Source: an uncultured Bacteroidales bacterium (lineage in GTDB: Bacteria > Bacteroidota > Bacteroidia > Bacteroidales > F082). From it: a stretch of 64,000 bases of DNA. The position numbers and the translations under genes are program-made. The first letter of the stretch is position 1; each line of letters begins with the position of its first letter. Under the pieces are notes generated by a model. That model was given only the letters and a program-made list of their open reading frames with translations, searched no databases and was not told the origin of the DNA. Positions 1-8,800 of the stretch are shown piece by piece. Location of the stretch: assembly GCA_905234275.1 (NCBI GenBank), contig CAJOHD010000005.1, positions 124,001-188,000 of the forward strand, read 5' to 3'.

Positions 1-2155
1 GTAATCCATTAGCAAAACCATTGTAAATCAATGATTTATGATAGCAATCCTTGAAATGTTTTTTGTACATCTCATCGAAAAGCGGAAGGGAAATCACTTC
101 GTGATCAAACAATTTGTAGAAATTGTCAAGTGTTGCATGGATAATGCTTCCAACAACGTTTACCTGAATCTCTTCGTCTGGCGATTTGTCCTCGATTTGC
201 TCTACATTTTTCCAATAATACTGCAGCGGACATCTCACATAACAGCCAATAGAAGTGGGCGAGAGACTGTGAATTTTGGCAAGTATTTCGTCTGTTTTAA
301 CTATCTCTATTTCACTCTGTTTCTCATTGATTGAAGGTGATTTATATTGCCAATATTCAAGTGTTACTTTAGGATTATTTTTTGCATATTCAAATTCCAA
401 CTGTCTGATAAACCTACTCGGTTCACCCATGCCCGACAAGTCCGCGATATTGTTGTAATAAAGGTTGATTTCCTTGGCATTTTGCAACAAACGATAGAAG
501 TGATATGCGTAAACCGCTTGCTGCTGGTCATAGGTCGGCAATCCGTAAGCTTTGCGTAAGTCAAACGGAATCAAGCTGTTATTGTTTTTATTTTGTGGTA
601 AAATGCCTTCGTTTACGCTCAAAAAATGAATCACATCGAAGTCAAGGTTGCGAGTTTCGAGCAATCCCATGATTTGCAAACCTTCTTTATCGCCCTGCAA
701 GTTGATCGACATCTGACCCGCCACTTGTGCGTAAAGCATTTGTAAATCAATGATTTTAATGTAATCTGAATATTTTTTTAGCAGCAATTCAAGTCTGTTT
801 GCGATTCTTCCGGCCACACTGATCTGATTCTTGACAAAGTTGTCGTTTTTGCCAAGTTTTGCCATAGATACCAATAAAACTTCCTTCAAAGAATCGACAC
901 AATCTTTTGCGTTTTGCCATTTTTTAGTCGTAATGTTAAGAAAATCATAAAGTTGTGTGTATTCTTCAAACTGTTTTAAGTCCGATTTCTTGAAATAATA
1001 AACCGAATCCTTTGCCATCTTCAAGAGCCAGGTATTCAGCTTTTCATATTCCAAACCATTGAAAATCAGTTTGATAAAGTCGGAATTACAGTAACGCAAA
1101 AACGTCCAAAGATATAGCTTGTTCTCGTCGTCAGAAAGCGTGCTCTGATATCTAAACCATTGATCCACAAAGTGATAGACTATCGTTTTGTCGAAAGGAT
1201 AGCCCATTGTCACCTGGATGTTACCGCACGACTCCGGAATGGAGTTCAAAACCGGTATCAACAGCGACTCATCCGCCAAAACAATCACCCTTTTCTTATC
1301 CTTTTTATCCTCCTTATCCACCTTATCCTGCAATGCCAATTGCAAAGCATTAGTCTGCACTGCATTTCCCGAAACACTTATGACATTGATTTCCTTTTTC
1401 TGCGTTAAAAAGCTGTCGCCAATGAAGTTTTTCTCGATATCCGGGTGTTTTTGGAAGAATTTCCTTGCAAAATAACCTGCTTCCTGTTTTTCGTCTTTAA
1501 AATAATAGCTGTCTAAGTCCCAGAGCATCACCGCGTTACCGTTTTCAACCATACGAACGATGATGTTTTCCTCAGTTCTGGTTAAAGCATTGAAACCAGC
1601 GAAAATGATTTTGCGACATTGAGTGCATTTTTGCAAAGTGGCGTCGTCATACGAGGCTATCTTCTTGGTTATCAAGCCATAATAGCCTTGTCCGTTCTTT
1701 TGAAGCGTATTGCGAAGATTATTATAATAGGATAGGAGTGAACCGAAAAACTTCAGATAATTCGATTCCACCCCGTTTTCCAGATTCAGGTTCCATTCTT
1801 CAATCTCTTTCGCGTCTTTCAAATGCGCAAAAAGCTTCTCGGCATCAACACCATACTGATCAATCTCGTCAAAATCCTTAGCCATCTGAGCGGCATATGG
1901 GAAAAATTCTTGGTTCATCTTGATAATCTCGAAGATAACTTCAATATTATCAATAAGTTGCAAGTTACTCCATTCTTCCATTGCCTGCTGGATAGACAAA
2001 ATTTGAGGCACCCAAAAGTTGGTTTTTATGGTTTTCGCAAGCTCGGTCCTCAACTGCAAAGCGGCACGTTTGTTCGGGAAAACAATGGTGATGTTCTCCT
2101 TCGTCAAATCGTAATGACTTGTAATATAATCACTTATCTTCTGGATGAAAGCCAT
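1..2155 (-). CDS. AddB-like PD-(D/E)XK nuclease family protein (partial)
   Basis: The reading frame starts with ATG at 2155 and stays open to the left edge, giving 718 codons, so the C-terminus lies outside the window. Residues 1-45 hold the N-terminal pattern of AddB-type inactivated helicases (TIVFPNKRAAL). Around residues 540-570 comes LPQNKNNNSLIPFDLRKAYG, the usual block before the nuclease domain. Near residue 660 the stretch SPTSIGCYVRCPLQYYW is the typical opening of a C-terminal PD-(D/E)XK domain; the catalytic residues would be beyond the edge. The family acts with an AddA-like helicase-nuclease in double-strand break processing. Its first 22 bases overlap the end of the upstream nucleotidyltransferase gene, which suggests co-transcription. 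The family call is fairly sure; the partner is not visible. Confidence 0.75.
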   Translation of the reverse strand, partial: MAFIQKISDYITSHYDLTKENITIVFPNKRAALQLRTELAKTIKTNFWVPQILSIQQAMEEWSNLQLIDNIEVIFEIIKMNQEFFPYAAQMAKDFDEIDQYGVDAEKLFAHLKDAKEIEEWNLNLENGVESNYLKFFGSLLSYYNNLRNTLQKNGQGYYGLITKKIASYDDATLQKCTQCRKIIFAGFNALTRTEENIIVRMVENGNAVMLWDLDSYYFKDEKQEAGYFARKFFQKHPDIEKNFIGDSFLTQKKEINVISVSGNAVQTNALQLALQDKVDKEDKKDKKRVIVLADESLLIPVLNSIPESCGNIQVTMGYPFDKTIVYHFVDQWFRYQSTLSDDENKLYLWTFLRYCNSDFIKLIFNGLEYEKLNTWLLKMAKDSVYYFKKSDLKQFEEYTQLYDFLNITTKKWQNAKDCVDSLKEVLLVSMAKLGKNDNFVKNQISVAGRIANRLELLLKKYSDYIKIIDLQMLYAQVAGQMSINLQGDKEGLQIMGLLETRNLDFDVIHFLSVNEGILPQNKNNNSLIPFDLRKAYGLPTYDQQQAVYAYHFYRLLQNAKEINLYYNNIADLSGMGEPSRFIRQLEFEYAKNNPKVTLEYWQYKSPSINEKQSEIEIVKTDEILAKIHSLSPTSIGCYVRCPLQYYWKNVEQIEDKSPDEEIQVNVVGSIIHATLDNFYKLFDHEVISLPLFDEMYKKHFKDCYHKSLIYNGFANGL

Positions 2156-2940
2156 TGCTCTGCGTTTTTCAGTTGTTCCTGTGTGCCCAAATCAAACCAG
2201 TATTCAGGATATATAAGTTTTGATGTAACTCTATGATTCTCAGCGATTTTTTGATATAATCCAAAGACATAACAAGGTTTTACCTCGAAATCTTTGAAAT
2301 ATTTCGGTTTAAAAATATGTATCCCGCTGAATGACAATAATTTACAATCATTTGGCAATGCCCCGTTGCCGTCATAATCGTTGGTTTCGTTATTAAAACG
2401 ACCGAGGAAATTGTCATTGGTGTCAAACACTAATTTACGCTTGCTGTTACGTTCCTGAGTGAGAAGCCATGCAGCGTCGTCGTTTTTGCAGAAACCGTCG
2501 TAAAAACCTTTCAAATCAACATTTGTTAGCACATCGACATTGTGAACCAACACTGCTTCGCTTTGTGCAAAATAGGGCAGAGCCTGCAAAATGGCGCCGC
2601 CGGTATCCATCAGGAGTGGGCGCTCGTCGGAGATCTCAATAATCACGTCAGCATGAGATTTCTCGACTTCGCTCGAAATGACAACACCATCCCCGTCATT
2701 TCGACCGGAGCGAAGCGTAGTGGAGAAATCTCCCAAAAACTCAATTATCTGCTCTCCAAAATGATGAATATTTATAACAATGTGATTGAAATCCTGCCTA
2801 ATCAATTCTTTAAGTAACACTTCAAGTAAAGGCATATTATTGATTGAAACTAAAGCTTTTGGTGTGTTAGATGTTAGCTCTTTCAATCGGGTGCCGAGAC
2901 CTGCTGCGAGGATAAATGCCGTTCTTCTACTTTGCTTCAT
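2134..2940 (-). CDS. Sugar-phosphate nucleotidyltransferase, MurU/RfbA-like
   Basis: This 268-residue protein begins with the nucleotidyltransferase signature LAAGLGTRL (residues 11-19) followed by the conserved PKAL lysine segment, and has the metal-binding region VHNVDVLTN near residue 135. Such enzymes join a sugar 1-phosphate to a nucleoside triphosphate. The gene lies directly downstream of an APH-type sugar kinase fused to a RapZ domain, overlapping it by 14 bases. That pairing resembles the AmgK/MurU cell-wall recycling route (UDP-MurNAc from MurNAc 1-phosphate), but the substrate is inferred. Residues about 70-95 are not family sequence: they are the translation of a dispersed inverted repeat of 26 codons inserted in frame, and contain VISSEVEKS. 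The reading frame survives intact around it. Confidence 0.72.
   Translation of the reverse strand: MKQSRRTAFILAAGLGTRLKELTSNTPKALVSINNMPLLEVLLKELIRQDFNHIVINIHHFGEQIIEFLGDFSTTLRSGRNDGDGVVISSEVEKSHADVIIEISDERPLLMDTGGAILQALPYFAQSEAVLVHNVDVLTNVDLKGFYDGFCKNDDAAWLLTQERNSKRKLVFDTNDNFLGRFNNETNDYDGNGALPNDCKLLSFSGIHIFKPKYFKDFEVKPCYVFGLYQKIAENHRVTSKLIYPEYWFDLGTQEQLKNAEQWLSSRR
2655..2732. repeat. Dispersed inverted repeat, family A, inside a coding region
   Basis: Two arms, GAGATTTCTCGACTTCGCTC on the left and a near-complementary arm ending GTGGAGAAATCTC on the right, each carry the motif TCATTTCGA in opposite orientation. The unit is 78 bp, a multiple of three, so it extends the nucleotidyltransferase without breaking its frame. 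Related copies lie at 3610-3638, 10634-10718, 31228-31335, 46295-46378 and 58318-58384. Confidence 0.85.
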
Positions 2941-4423
2941 AAATGTGAGAGATATGTTGTGCCAAATGGTTGATTTCGACGTTCACCATCGGGTAGTTTT
3001 CATGAATCAGTTCACCGATTTTCTGTGCGAAAAACACCGAACGATGCTGACCGCCGGTGCATCCGAAATTGATTTGAAGGTTCTTGAATCCGCGTTCCAA
3101 GTAGTTGTCAATCGACTGATATACAAGCATTTGGACGTTTTGCATGAAATAATGCGTATCCGTTTTATCGTCCATAAACTCTTGAACCTCAGCGTCTTCA
3201 CCAGTCTTTTGCTTAAACTCAACATAACGTCCCGGATTTGGCAATGCTCTGCAGTCGAAAACAAAACCTCCGCCATTGCCACTTTTGTCGTATGGAACGC
3301 CGCCATTTTTGAATGAGAAGCTGTTGACTGTAACCGTAAGTTTCTCAGGTTCAATGTTTTCGTACTTCATCAACAAAACACCGAACTGCTTGATAACCGC
3401 CTGCAATTCGGGCAACTCGAATGGTAACGACAATTTATCGCAGGCTTTCATGATCTCACGGATAGCGTACGGAATGCTCTGCATGAAGTGTAACTTCTTC
3501 TGTATCAAGCCTCTGAAACCGTATGCGCCAAGAACTTGAAGGAGTCGAAGTAATACAAAGGCAGGGAAGAATTTGTCGAAGGATTCAATGTGCGCCTGCT
3601 GATCATAATGAGGTTCCTCGCTGCGCTCGGAATGACAGGCTTTTATTGTTAATTGTTGTTTGTAATAATCAATCAATTGCAACCTTATCTCTTCCGGAAT
3701 CCTCGCCTTCACCTGATACAGCAGCGACACCACGTCATACTGCAGCGGTCCTTTCCTTCCTCCTTGATAATCAATGAAATAAGGCTCGTTATCGACAATC
3801 ATGATGTTCCTCGACTGGAAATCACGATACATGAAAAAGTCGGACGGAGCCTCTAAAATGTATTTCGCAAGTCGTTGAAAATCAGCATCCAAACGTGTCT
3901 CATTGAACGAAATCTCTTCCTGTTCCTTCAAGAAACAGTATTTGAAATAATTCAAGTCCTCCATGATCGACATCTCATCAAATTCCGGAGTGGGGAACGC
4001 CTTCGAATAATCGAGTCCTTTATGTCCAATTATCTGAAAATCAACGAGTTTATCGAGCGATTTTTTGTATAAATCGATGGTATTTTGATCAAAACTGCCG
4101 TTTTTCAAGCAATTCTCAACATGATGGAACAATGTCGCATCACCTAAATCGGTCTGAACGTAAATCTCTTTGGAAGGAGAGATGGCTAAAATCTCTGGAA
4201 CTGGCAGTCCGCATTCATGAAAATGCTTTGAAAAACTGAAGAAAGCGTCGTTTTCCTCAATGTTGATGTTATACGCTCCAATCAGATATCGCTTGTCGGT
4301 TTTCACCCTAAAATATCTCCTCGACGAGCCCGAACTCGGCATTGCCACAATCTCTAAAACCTTTTCTCCAAGATTTTCAATGAGTTCCGCAATCGTTTTC
4401 TTAATCTCTTCCAAAGTCAACAT
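2927..4423 (-). CDS. APH-type phosphotransferase fused to a RapZ C-terminal domain
   Basis: The protein has 498 residues counted from ATG 4423; an in-frame TTG two codons earlier is less likely. Residues 1-330 form an aminoglycoside-phosphotransferase-like kinase fold with a Brenner-type motif YRDFQSRNIMI near residue 198 and the metal site FIDYQGG near 216. Residues 345-498 are a RapZ C-terminal domain with GCTGGQHRS near 456; in E. coli RapZ this domain binds glucosamine 6-phosphate. With the next gene, a nucleotidyltransferase, this suggests an anomeric amino-sugar kinase (AmgK-like) for wall-sugar recycling with a built-in amino-sugar sensor; that role is inference. Near residues 262-272 the segment CHSERSEEPH is the translation of a half copy of repeat family A, an in-frame insertion. 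Confidence 0.72.
   Translation of the reverse strand: MLTLEEIKKTIAELIENLGEKVLEIVAMPSSGSSRRYFRVKTDKRYLIGAYNINIEENDAFFSFSKHFHECGLPVPEILAISPSKEIYVQTDLGDATLFHHVENCLKNGSFDQNTIDLYKKSLDKLVDFQIIGHKGLDYSKAFPTPEFDEMSIMEDLNYFKYCFLKEQEEISFNETRLDADFQRLAKYILEAPSDFFMYRDFQSRNIMIVDNEPYFIDYQGGRKGPLQYDVVSLLYQVKARIPEEIRLQLIDYYKQQLTIKACHSERSEEPHYDQQAHIESFDKFFPAFVLLRLLQVLGAYGFRGLIQKKLHFMQSIPYAIREIMKACDKLSLPFELPELQAVIKQFGVLLMKYENIEPEKLTVTVNSFSFKNGGVPYDKSGNGGGFVFDCRALPNPGRYVEFKQKTGEDAEVQEFMDDKTDTHYFMQNVQMLVYQSIDNYLERGFKNLQINFGCTGGQHRSVFFAQKIGELIHENYPMVNVEINHLAQHISHIYEAK
3610..3638. repeat. Half copy of repeat family A inside the APH-RapZ gene
   Basis: The segment GGTTCCTCGCTGCGCTCGGA followed by ATGACA is a single arm of family A and is translated on the minus strand as CHSERSEEPH. 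The host frame is intact. Confidence 0.75.
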
Positions 4424-4490
4424 ACGCAAAAATTTAGGTTACAAACTTACAAAATTTTTTCAAAATAATTCAAAATCATGAGAAAATTAT

Positions 4491-4498
4491 TATCTTTG
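4491..4498 (+). promoter_or_regulatory. Bacteroidota -7 promoter element for the DUF349 gene
   Basis: TATCTTTG matches the phylum's TAnnTTTG element. It lies 92 bases before the ATG at 4591, in an AT-rich region between divergent genes. Confidence 0.6.
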
Positions 4499-4590
4499 CA
4501 GCCTATTTTTACTCTAATATCGAGTTTTGTGAAAGCAAAATTCTGATAACGACTTAACTAAATTATTGATTATCAAACATTTATCAAAAG

Positions 4591-6462
4591 ATGAACGCTA
4601 CCGAACTCAAGACAATTGAGAAACTCAACAAACCGACAATTTTGCCAGGTTCTGTAAAAATCAATGTGAAAATTGATGTGAATGAAGAAATTCCACAGGA
4701 AAATGAATTGGATTTAACCGACGAAAACGAGGAAGAAGAGGAACTGGAATTCGATTTTTCAAATCTTAACAAGCTCCAACTCGTTGAACTCTTGGAAGAA
4801 ACAGTCCAAGATTCAGACATCGCGAAGATCAAAGACAAAGTCGTTGCTATTAAATCTAACTTCTTGAGACTCAATAAGGAAGACCGTGACCGCGAGATGG
4901 AACAGTTTATCCTTGACGGTGGCGATAAAGAGAGCTACGAGCACAAAGACGACCCGCTTGAGGTGCGTTTCAAAGCAGCTTTCGACATCTACAAGGTAAA
5001 TAAGGAAAAATATAAAGAAGAACTCGAACGTCAGAAGAACGACAATCTTCAGAAAAAGCTTGAAATCATTGAGGAATTGAAGACTTTGATTTACTCTGAG
5101 GAGACTCTGAAAAAGACTTACGACGACTTCCGCGCGCTGCAAGACAGATGGAAAGAAATCGGTCAGGTGCCGGCAAACGAGGTCTCAAATATTTGGAACA
5201 CATATCATTTCCTCATCGAGAAATTCTACGATAAGGTTAAGATTAACAGAGAGTTACGTGACCTCGACCTCAAGAAGAACCTCGAGGCTAAAATCGAGCT
5301 TTGCGAGAAGGCTGAACTTCTGCTTCTTGAGAAATCATTGACAAAAGCATTCAAACTTCTCCAGAAATATCACGACGAGTGGAAGGAAATCGGTCCGGTT
5401 CCGCAAGATAAGAAAGACGAGATTTGGGAGCGTTTCAAGAACACTACAGATAAGGTCAACCAGATTCGCCGCGAGCATTACGCTAAGCTCGAGGAAGAAC
5501 AAAAAGCTAACTACGACGCTAAGGAAGCTATCTGCGTGAAGATGGAAGAGATTGTAAATGAGCCGGTTAACAGCATCAACGCATATCAGAAGAAGTCGAA
5601 CGACGTCAACGATCTGTTCAAGATGTGGAAGGAAATCGGTCCTGTCGCCAAGAAACAGAGCGATGAGATCTGGAACCGCTTCAAAGGCTCGATGAACACA
5701 TTCTTCGAAGCAAAGAAGGAATTCTTCAGCAAGCTCAAGGTGCAGCAGATGGAAAACTACAACAAGAAGCTGCAAATCTGCGTTGAAGTTGAGAATCTCG
5801 TCGATTCGACAGAGTGGAAGAAGACCACCGACCGTATCAAGAAGTTGCAGGAAGAATGGAAGACCATCGGTCCGGTGCCAAAACGTCATTCAGACAAGAT
5901 CTGGAAACGTTTCCGTAGCGCCTGCGACGCTTTCTTTGGCAAGAAATCTGAGCATTTCTCAGGAATTAAAGGCGAAGAGGATACTAACCTCAAGGCAAAA
6001 CAGGAACTCATCGAGCGCATCAAAGCTTACGAGCTTAAGAAAGACCGCAACGAGAATATGGAGGCAATCCGCGGATTCCAGAGAGAATGGATGGCTATCG
6101 GTCATGTCCCGATGAAGGTCAAAGACGCTATCCAGAACGAATATCGCAGCCTCATCGACGGTATGTTCGACAAGATGCGTGTCAATGATAACGAATTGAC
6201 TACCAACGAGTATCGCACAATGATTTCTGGTCTGAAAGAAGATCCTGATTCACGCGACAAGGTCAGAAGAGAGCGCATGAACCTCCAGAATAAGATTCAG
6301 AAGCTGCGCGACGAGATTGCGACTTTGGAGAATAACATCGGATTCTTTGCCAACAGCAAGCAGTCAGATCTTTTGAAGGCTGAATACGAGAAGAAGATTG
6401 CAAAACTCAAGAACGACGTTAAGGTTCTCGAGGCAAAGATTAAAATCTTAAACGAACAATAA
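4591..6462 (+). CDS. DUF349 repeat protein
   Basis: This acidic, Lys/Glu-rich protein of 623 residues has an N-terminal acidic segment (residues 35-60, EENEEEEELEFDF-like). It is followed by at least four copies of the DUF349 helical repeat, each marked by W+EIGPVP or W+TIGPVP (near residues 189, 266, 349 and 426) and the paired pattern IW.RF. The C-terminal 60 residues are coiled coil. DUF349 proteins are common and well conserved in Bacteroidota, but their biochemical role is not settled. The stop codon directly abuts the TTG start of chorismate synthase, so the two are probably one transcript. Confidence 0.88.
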   Translation: MNATELKTIEKLNKPTILPGSVKINVKIDVNEEIPQENELDLTDENEEEEELEFDFSNLNKLQLVELLEETVQDSDIAKIKDKVVAIKSNFLRLNKEDRDREMEQFILDGGDKESYEHKDDPLEVRFKAAFDIYKVNKEKYKEELERQKNDNLQKKLEIIEELKTLIYSEETLKKTYDDFRALQDRWKEIGQVPANEVSNIWNTYHFLIEKFYDKVKINRELRDLDLKKNLEAKIELCEKAELLLLEKSLTKAFKLLQKYHDEWKEIGPVPQDKKDEIWERFKNTTDKVNQIRREHYAKLEEEQKANYDAKEAICVKMEEIVNEPVNSINAYQKKSNDVNDLFKMWKEIGPVAKKQSDEIWNRFKGSMNTFFEAKKEFFSKLKVQQMENYNKKLQICVEVENLVDSTEWKKTTDRIKKLQEEWKTIGPVPKRHSDKIWKRFRSACDAFFGKKSEHFSGIKGEEDTNLKAKQELIERIKAYELKKDRNENMEAIRGFQREWMAIGHVPMKVKDAIQNEYRSLIDGMFDKMRVNDNELTTNEYRTMISGLKEDPDSRDKVRRERMNLQNKIQKLRDEIATLENNIGFFANSKQSDLLKAEYEKKIAKLKNDVKVLEAKIKILNEQ

Positions 6463-7482
6463 TTGAATTCCAATACATTTGGAACGGCATTTTGCTTGAC
6501 TACATTTGGTGAGTCACACGGGGCAGCTATCGGCGGAGTCATCGACGGCTGTCCCGCTGGTATTTTATTGGATAAATCACTGATTGAGAAAGAGTTATCA
6601 CGCAGAAAACCAGGACAGGATGCCACTATGTCGGCCAGAAAAGAGCCCGATGAGGTTGAATATCTTTCGGGATTGTTTGATGGCAAGACCACTGGAGCTC
6701 CGATAGCGTTTCTTATCCGCAACAAAGATGCGAAAACGTCTGATTATGAGAATATTAAGGATGTTTTCCGTCCGTCGCATGCCGATTTCACCTATCAGAT
6801 GAAATATGGAATCAGAGACTATGCCGGAGGTGGCAGAGGCTCGGCAAGGACATTGTTGCCATGTGTTGTGGCGGGTGCAATCGCCAAACAGATTCTCGCA
6901 TCGCAAGGCATTGAGATTCAATCAGATGTGATTCAGATAGGCGAGGAGAGAAGTAAAAGCTTCTCAAAAGATGAGATTGAACGCATTTTAAGCCGTTACA
7001 GAGAAGAAAAGGACACTGTGGGTGCCGTCGTCCAAGGAATCGTCAAAAACACTCCTGTAGGCCTCGGAGAGCCCGCTTTTCAAAAGTTTCATGCTGTATT
7101 GGCACAGGCCATGATGACAATCAACGCGGCGAAGGGTTTCGAAATCGGCGAAGGATTCAACGCCGCCCGCATGCGGGGAAGCGAGTGCAACGATGAATTC
7201 ATCTTTGACGGCGAGCGAATCCGCACGAAGACCAATCATTCTGGCGGCGTTCAAGGTGGCATCACTAATGGCGAAGATGTCGTTTTTAGAGTCGCTTTTA
7301 AACCGATTCCGTCGGTAATGTTGCCACAGCAAACCGTTGATAGTCATGGAAATCCGGTGACTTTGGAGATTCAAGGTCGACATGATACCTGTGTCGTTCC
7401 GCGAGTGATTCCAATCGTTGAGGCGATGGCGGCGATGGTCACCCTCGACTTTGTTTTGTTAAAAAAATGCAATAAAATATAG
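6463..7482 (+). CDS. aroC: Chorismate synthase
   Basis: This 339-residue enzyme makes chorismate from 5-enolpyruvylshikimate 3-phosphate using reduced FMN, the last step of the shikimate pathway. Visible signatures are TTFGESHG at residues 13-20, with the conserved His19; the block YAGGGRGSARTL near 119-130; and GGVQGGITNGEDV near 261-273. The start must be TTG at 6463, immediately after the DUF349 stop; the family N-terminus (N-S/T-F-G-x-x-F) follows at once and no in-frame ATG lies close. Length is slightly short of the usual 350-360. It precedes the riboflavin operon, whose product it needs as FMN, though a separate promoter and riboswitch lie between. Confidence 0.95.
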   Translation: MNSNTFGTAFCLTTFGESHGAAIGGVIDGCPAGILLDKSLIEKELSRRKPGQDATMSARKEPDEVEYLSGLFDGKTTGAPIAFLIRNKDAKTSDYENIKDVFRPSHADFTYQMKYGIRDYAGGGRGSARTLLPCVVAGAIAKQILASQGIEIQSDVIQIGEERSKSFSKDEIERILSRYREEKDTVGAVVQGIVKNTPVGLGEPAFQKFHAVLAQAMMTINAAKGFEIGEGFNAARMRGSECNDEFIFDGERIRTKTNHSGGVQGGITNGEDVVFRVAFKPIPSVMLPQQTVDSHGNPVTLEIQGRHDTCVVPRVIPIVEAMAAMVTLDFVLLKKCNKI

Positions 7483-7502
7483 CACACAATTAAAAATTTG
7501 TG

Positions 7503-7510
7503 TATTTTTG
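7503..7510 (+). promoter_or_regulatory. Promoter -7 element of the riboflavin operon
   Basis: TATTTTTG lies 11 bases before the first base of the FMN riboswitch, so transcription would begin at the 5' edge of the aptamer. Confidence 0.7.
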
Positions 7511-7520
7511 CAGTCGAAAA

Positions 7521-7632
7521 CTTCAGGGCAAGGTGAAATTCCTTTCCGGCGGTGACAGTCCGCGACTTCCCCAAAGGGAACTGATTCGGTGAAATTCCGA
7601 AACCGACGGTGACAGTCCGGATGAGAGAAGTT
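7521..7632 (+). promoter_or_regulatory. FMN riboswitch (RFN element)
   Basis: The RFN consensus is plain: AGGGCAAGGTGAAATTCC at the 5' side, GGCGGTGACAGTCCGCGAC, a variable stem (TTCGGTGAAATTCCGAA), then CCGACGGTGACAGTCCGGAT and the closing ATGAGAGAAG. CTTC at 7521 pairs with GAAG at 7627-7630 to close the P1 stem. It binds FMN and lowers expression of the downstream riboflavin genes. Confidence 0.96.
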
Positions 7633-7659
7633 TGTTTGTTTAATTTTTCAAAATATGCT

Positions 7660-7687
7660 GCCCTGATGTTTATTTGGGGCTTTTTTT
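7660..7687 (+). terminator. Riboswitch expression platform: terminator hairpin touching the ribD start
   Basis: GCCCT (7660-7664) pairs with GGGGC (7676-7680), closed by one G-T pair, and is followed at once by seven T residues. The ribD ATG begins at 7688, the very next base. The short hairpin can act as an intrinsic terminator, and its position could also hide the ribosome entry site. Confidence 0.6.
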
Positions 7688-8800
7688 ATGTCATATTGCG
7701 AAAAAGACATCGAGTTAATGAGGCGCGCCATTGAGCTCGCCAAGAAGGGCGGAGGATACGTCCATCCGAATCCTTTGGTGGGTTGTGTGGTCGTGAAAGA
7801 CGGTGAGATAATCGCCGAAGGATATCACGAAAAATACGGTGAATTTCATGCTGAACGTAATGCTCTATTACGTTGTCAATCAGAAACTAAAGGCGCTTCA
7901 CTTTATGTAACACTTGAACCATGTTGTCACTACGGAAAAACGCCTCCTTGCACTGAAATAATCATTGAAAAAGGTATCAAAAAAGTCTTCGTCGGCATCC
8001 TCGATCCGAATCCTCTTGTGGCTGGGAAAGGCGTTAAGATTTTGCAGGATGCTGGCATTGAGGTTGAAGTCGGTCTTTGCGATGATGAGATTCGCGAAAT
8101 GAATAAGGTGTTCTTGAAATATATCACCACTAAGCGCCCTTACGTCATCATGAAGACCGCAATGACCCTTGACGGCAAAATAGCAGCATGCACTGGCGAT
8201 TCACGCTGGGTGACTAACGAGCAGTCGCGCAAACTGGTTCATGAGCTCAGAAGCGAAATGGCTGCTGTTATGGTTGGAATTGGCACAGTTTTAGCCGACG
8301 ACCCGATGTTGAATGTAAGGCTGGAAGGCGAACATCACCAGCCGATACGCATTGTAGTTGACTCGAATTTAAGAATACCGATTGATTCTCAATTGGTTAA
8401 GACAGCGAAGGAATACAGAACGATTATTGCGACAACCGTGTCCGATAATTGTAGAGACGCACGGCCGTGCGTCTCTACGGGCATTGAATTGATTCAATGC
8501 AAATCAAATAATGGCCACGTCGACATCAACGACCTGATAACCAAATTAGGAGCAATGGGCATTGACTCACTTCTTCTTGAAGGTGGCGGAACCCTTAATG
8601 CCGCTTCCCTTGAGGCAGGTTGCGTGGATGAAGTTTGGGCATTTATTGCTCCGAAAATCATTGGCGGAGAAAGCGCAAAGACACCTGTTTCCGGTAAGGG
8701 AATCGAAAAAATGAGCGATGCAATTCAATTGCAAAATATTGATATTCAGAATATTAACGGAGATATTTTAATTAAAGGAAAGATATGTTCACGGGAATAA
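7688..8800 (+). CDS. ribD: Bifunctional riboflavin deaminase/reductase RibD
   Basis: This 370-residue protein covers two steps of riboflavin synthesis. The N-terminal cytidine-deaminase-like domain has the zinc ligands HAE at residues 54-56 and PCCHYGKTPPC at about 78-88. The C-terminal reductase domain begins near residue 150 (RPYVIMKTAMTLDGKIA) and includes GIGTVLADDPMLNVR and the late LLLEGGGTLNAA motif. At residues about 255-263 a perfect 28-bp palindrome is translated in frame (RDARPCVST), an insertion between conserved reductase segments. The gene overlaps ribE by 16 bases. It is under FMN riboswitch control. Confidence 0.96.
   Translation: MSYCEKDIELMRRAIELAKKGGGYVHPNPLVGCVVVKDGEIIAEGYHEKYGEFHAERNALLRCQSETKGASLYVTLEPCCHYGKTPPCTEIIIEKGIKKVFVGILDPNPLVAGKGVKILQDAGIEVEVGLCDDEIREMNKVFLKYITTKRPYVIMKTAMTLDGKIAACTGDSRWVTNEQSRKLVHELRSEMAAVMVGIGTVLADDPMLNVRLEGEHHQPIRIVVDSNLRIPIDSQLVKTAKEYRTIIATTVSDNCRDARPCVSTGIELIQCKSNNGHVDINDLITKLGAMGIDSLLLEGGGTLNAASLEAGCVDEVWAFIAPKIIGGESAKTPVSGKGIEKMSDAIQLQNIDIQNINGDILIKGKICSRE
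8451..8478. repeat. 28-bp perfect palindrome, family B, inside ribD
   Basis: The left half is GTAGAGACGCACGG and the right half its exact reverse complement. The same GTAGAGACG...CGTCTCTAC frame recurs at 34362-34389, 57575-57608 and, with other cores, at 52235-52259 and 31957-31984. Confidence 0.9.
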
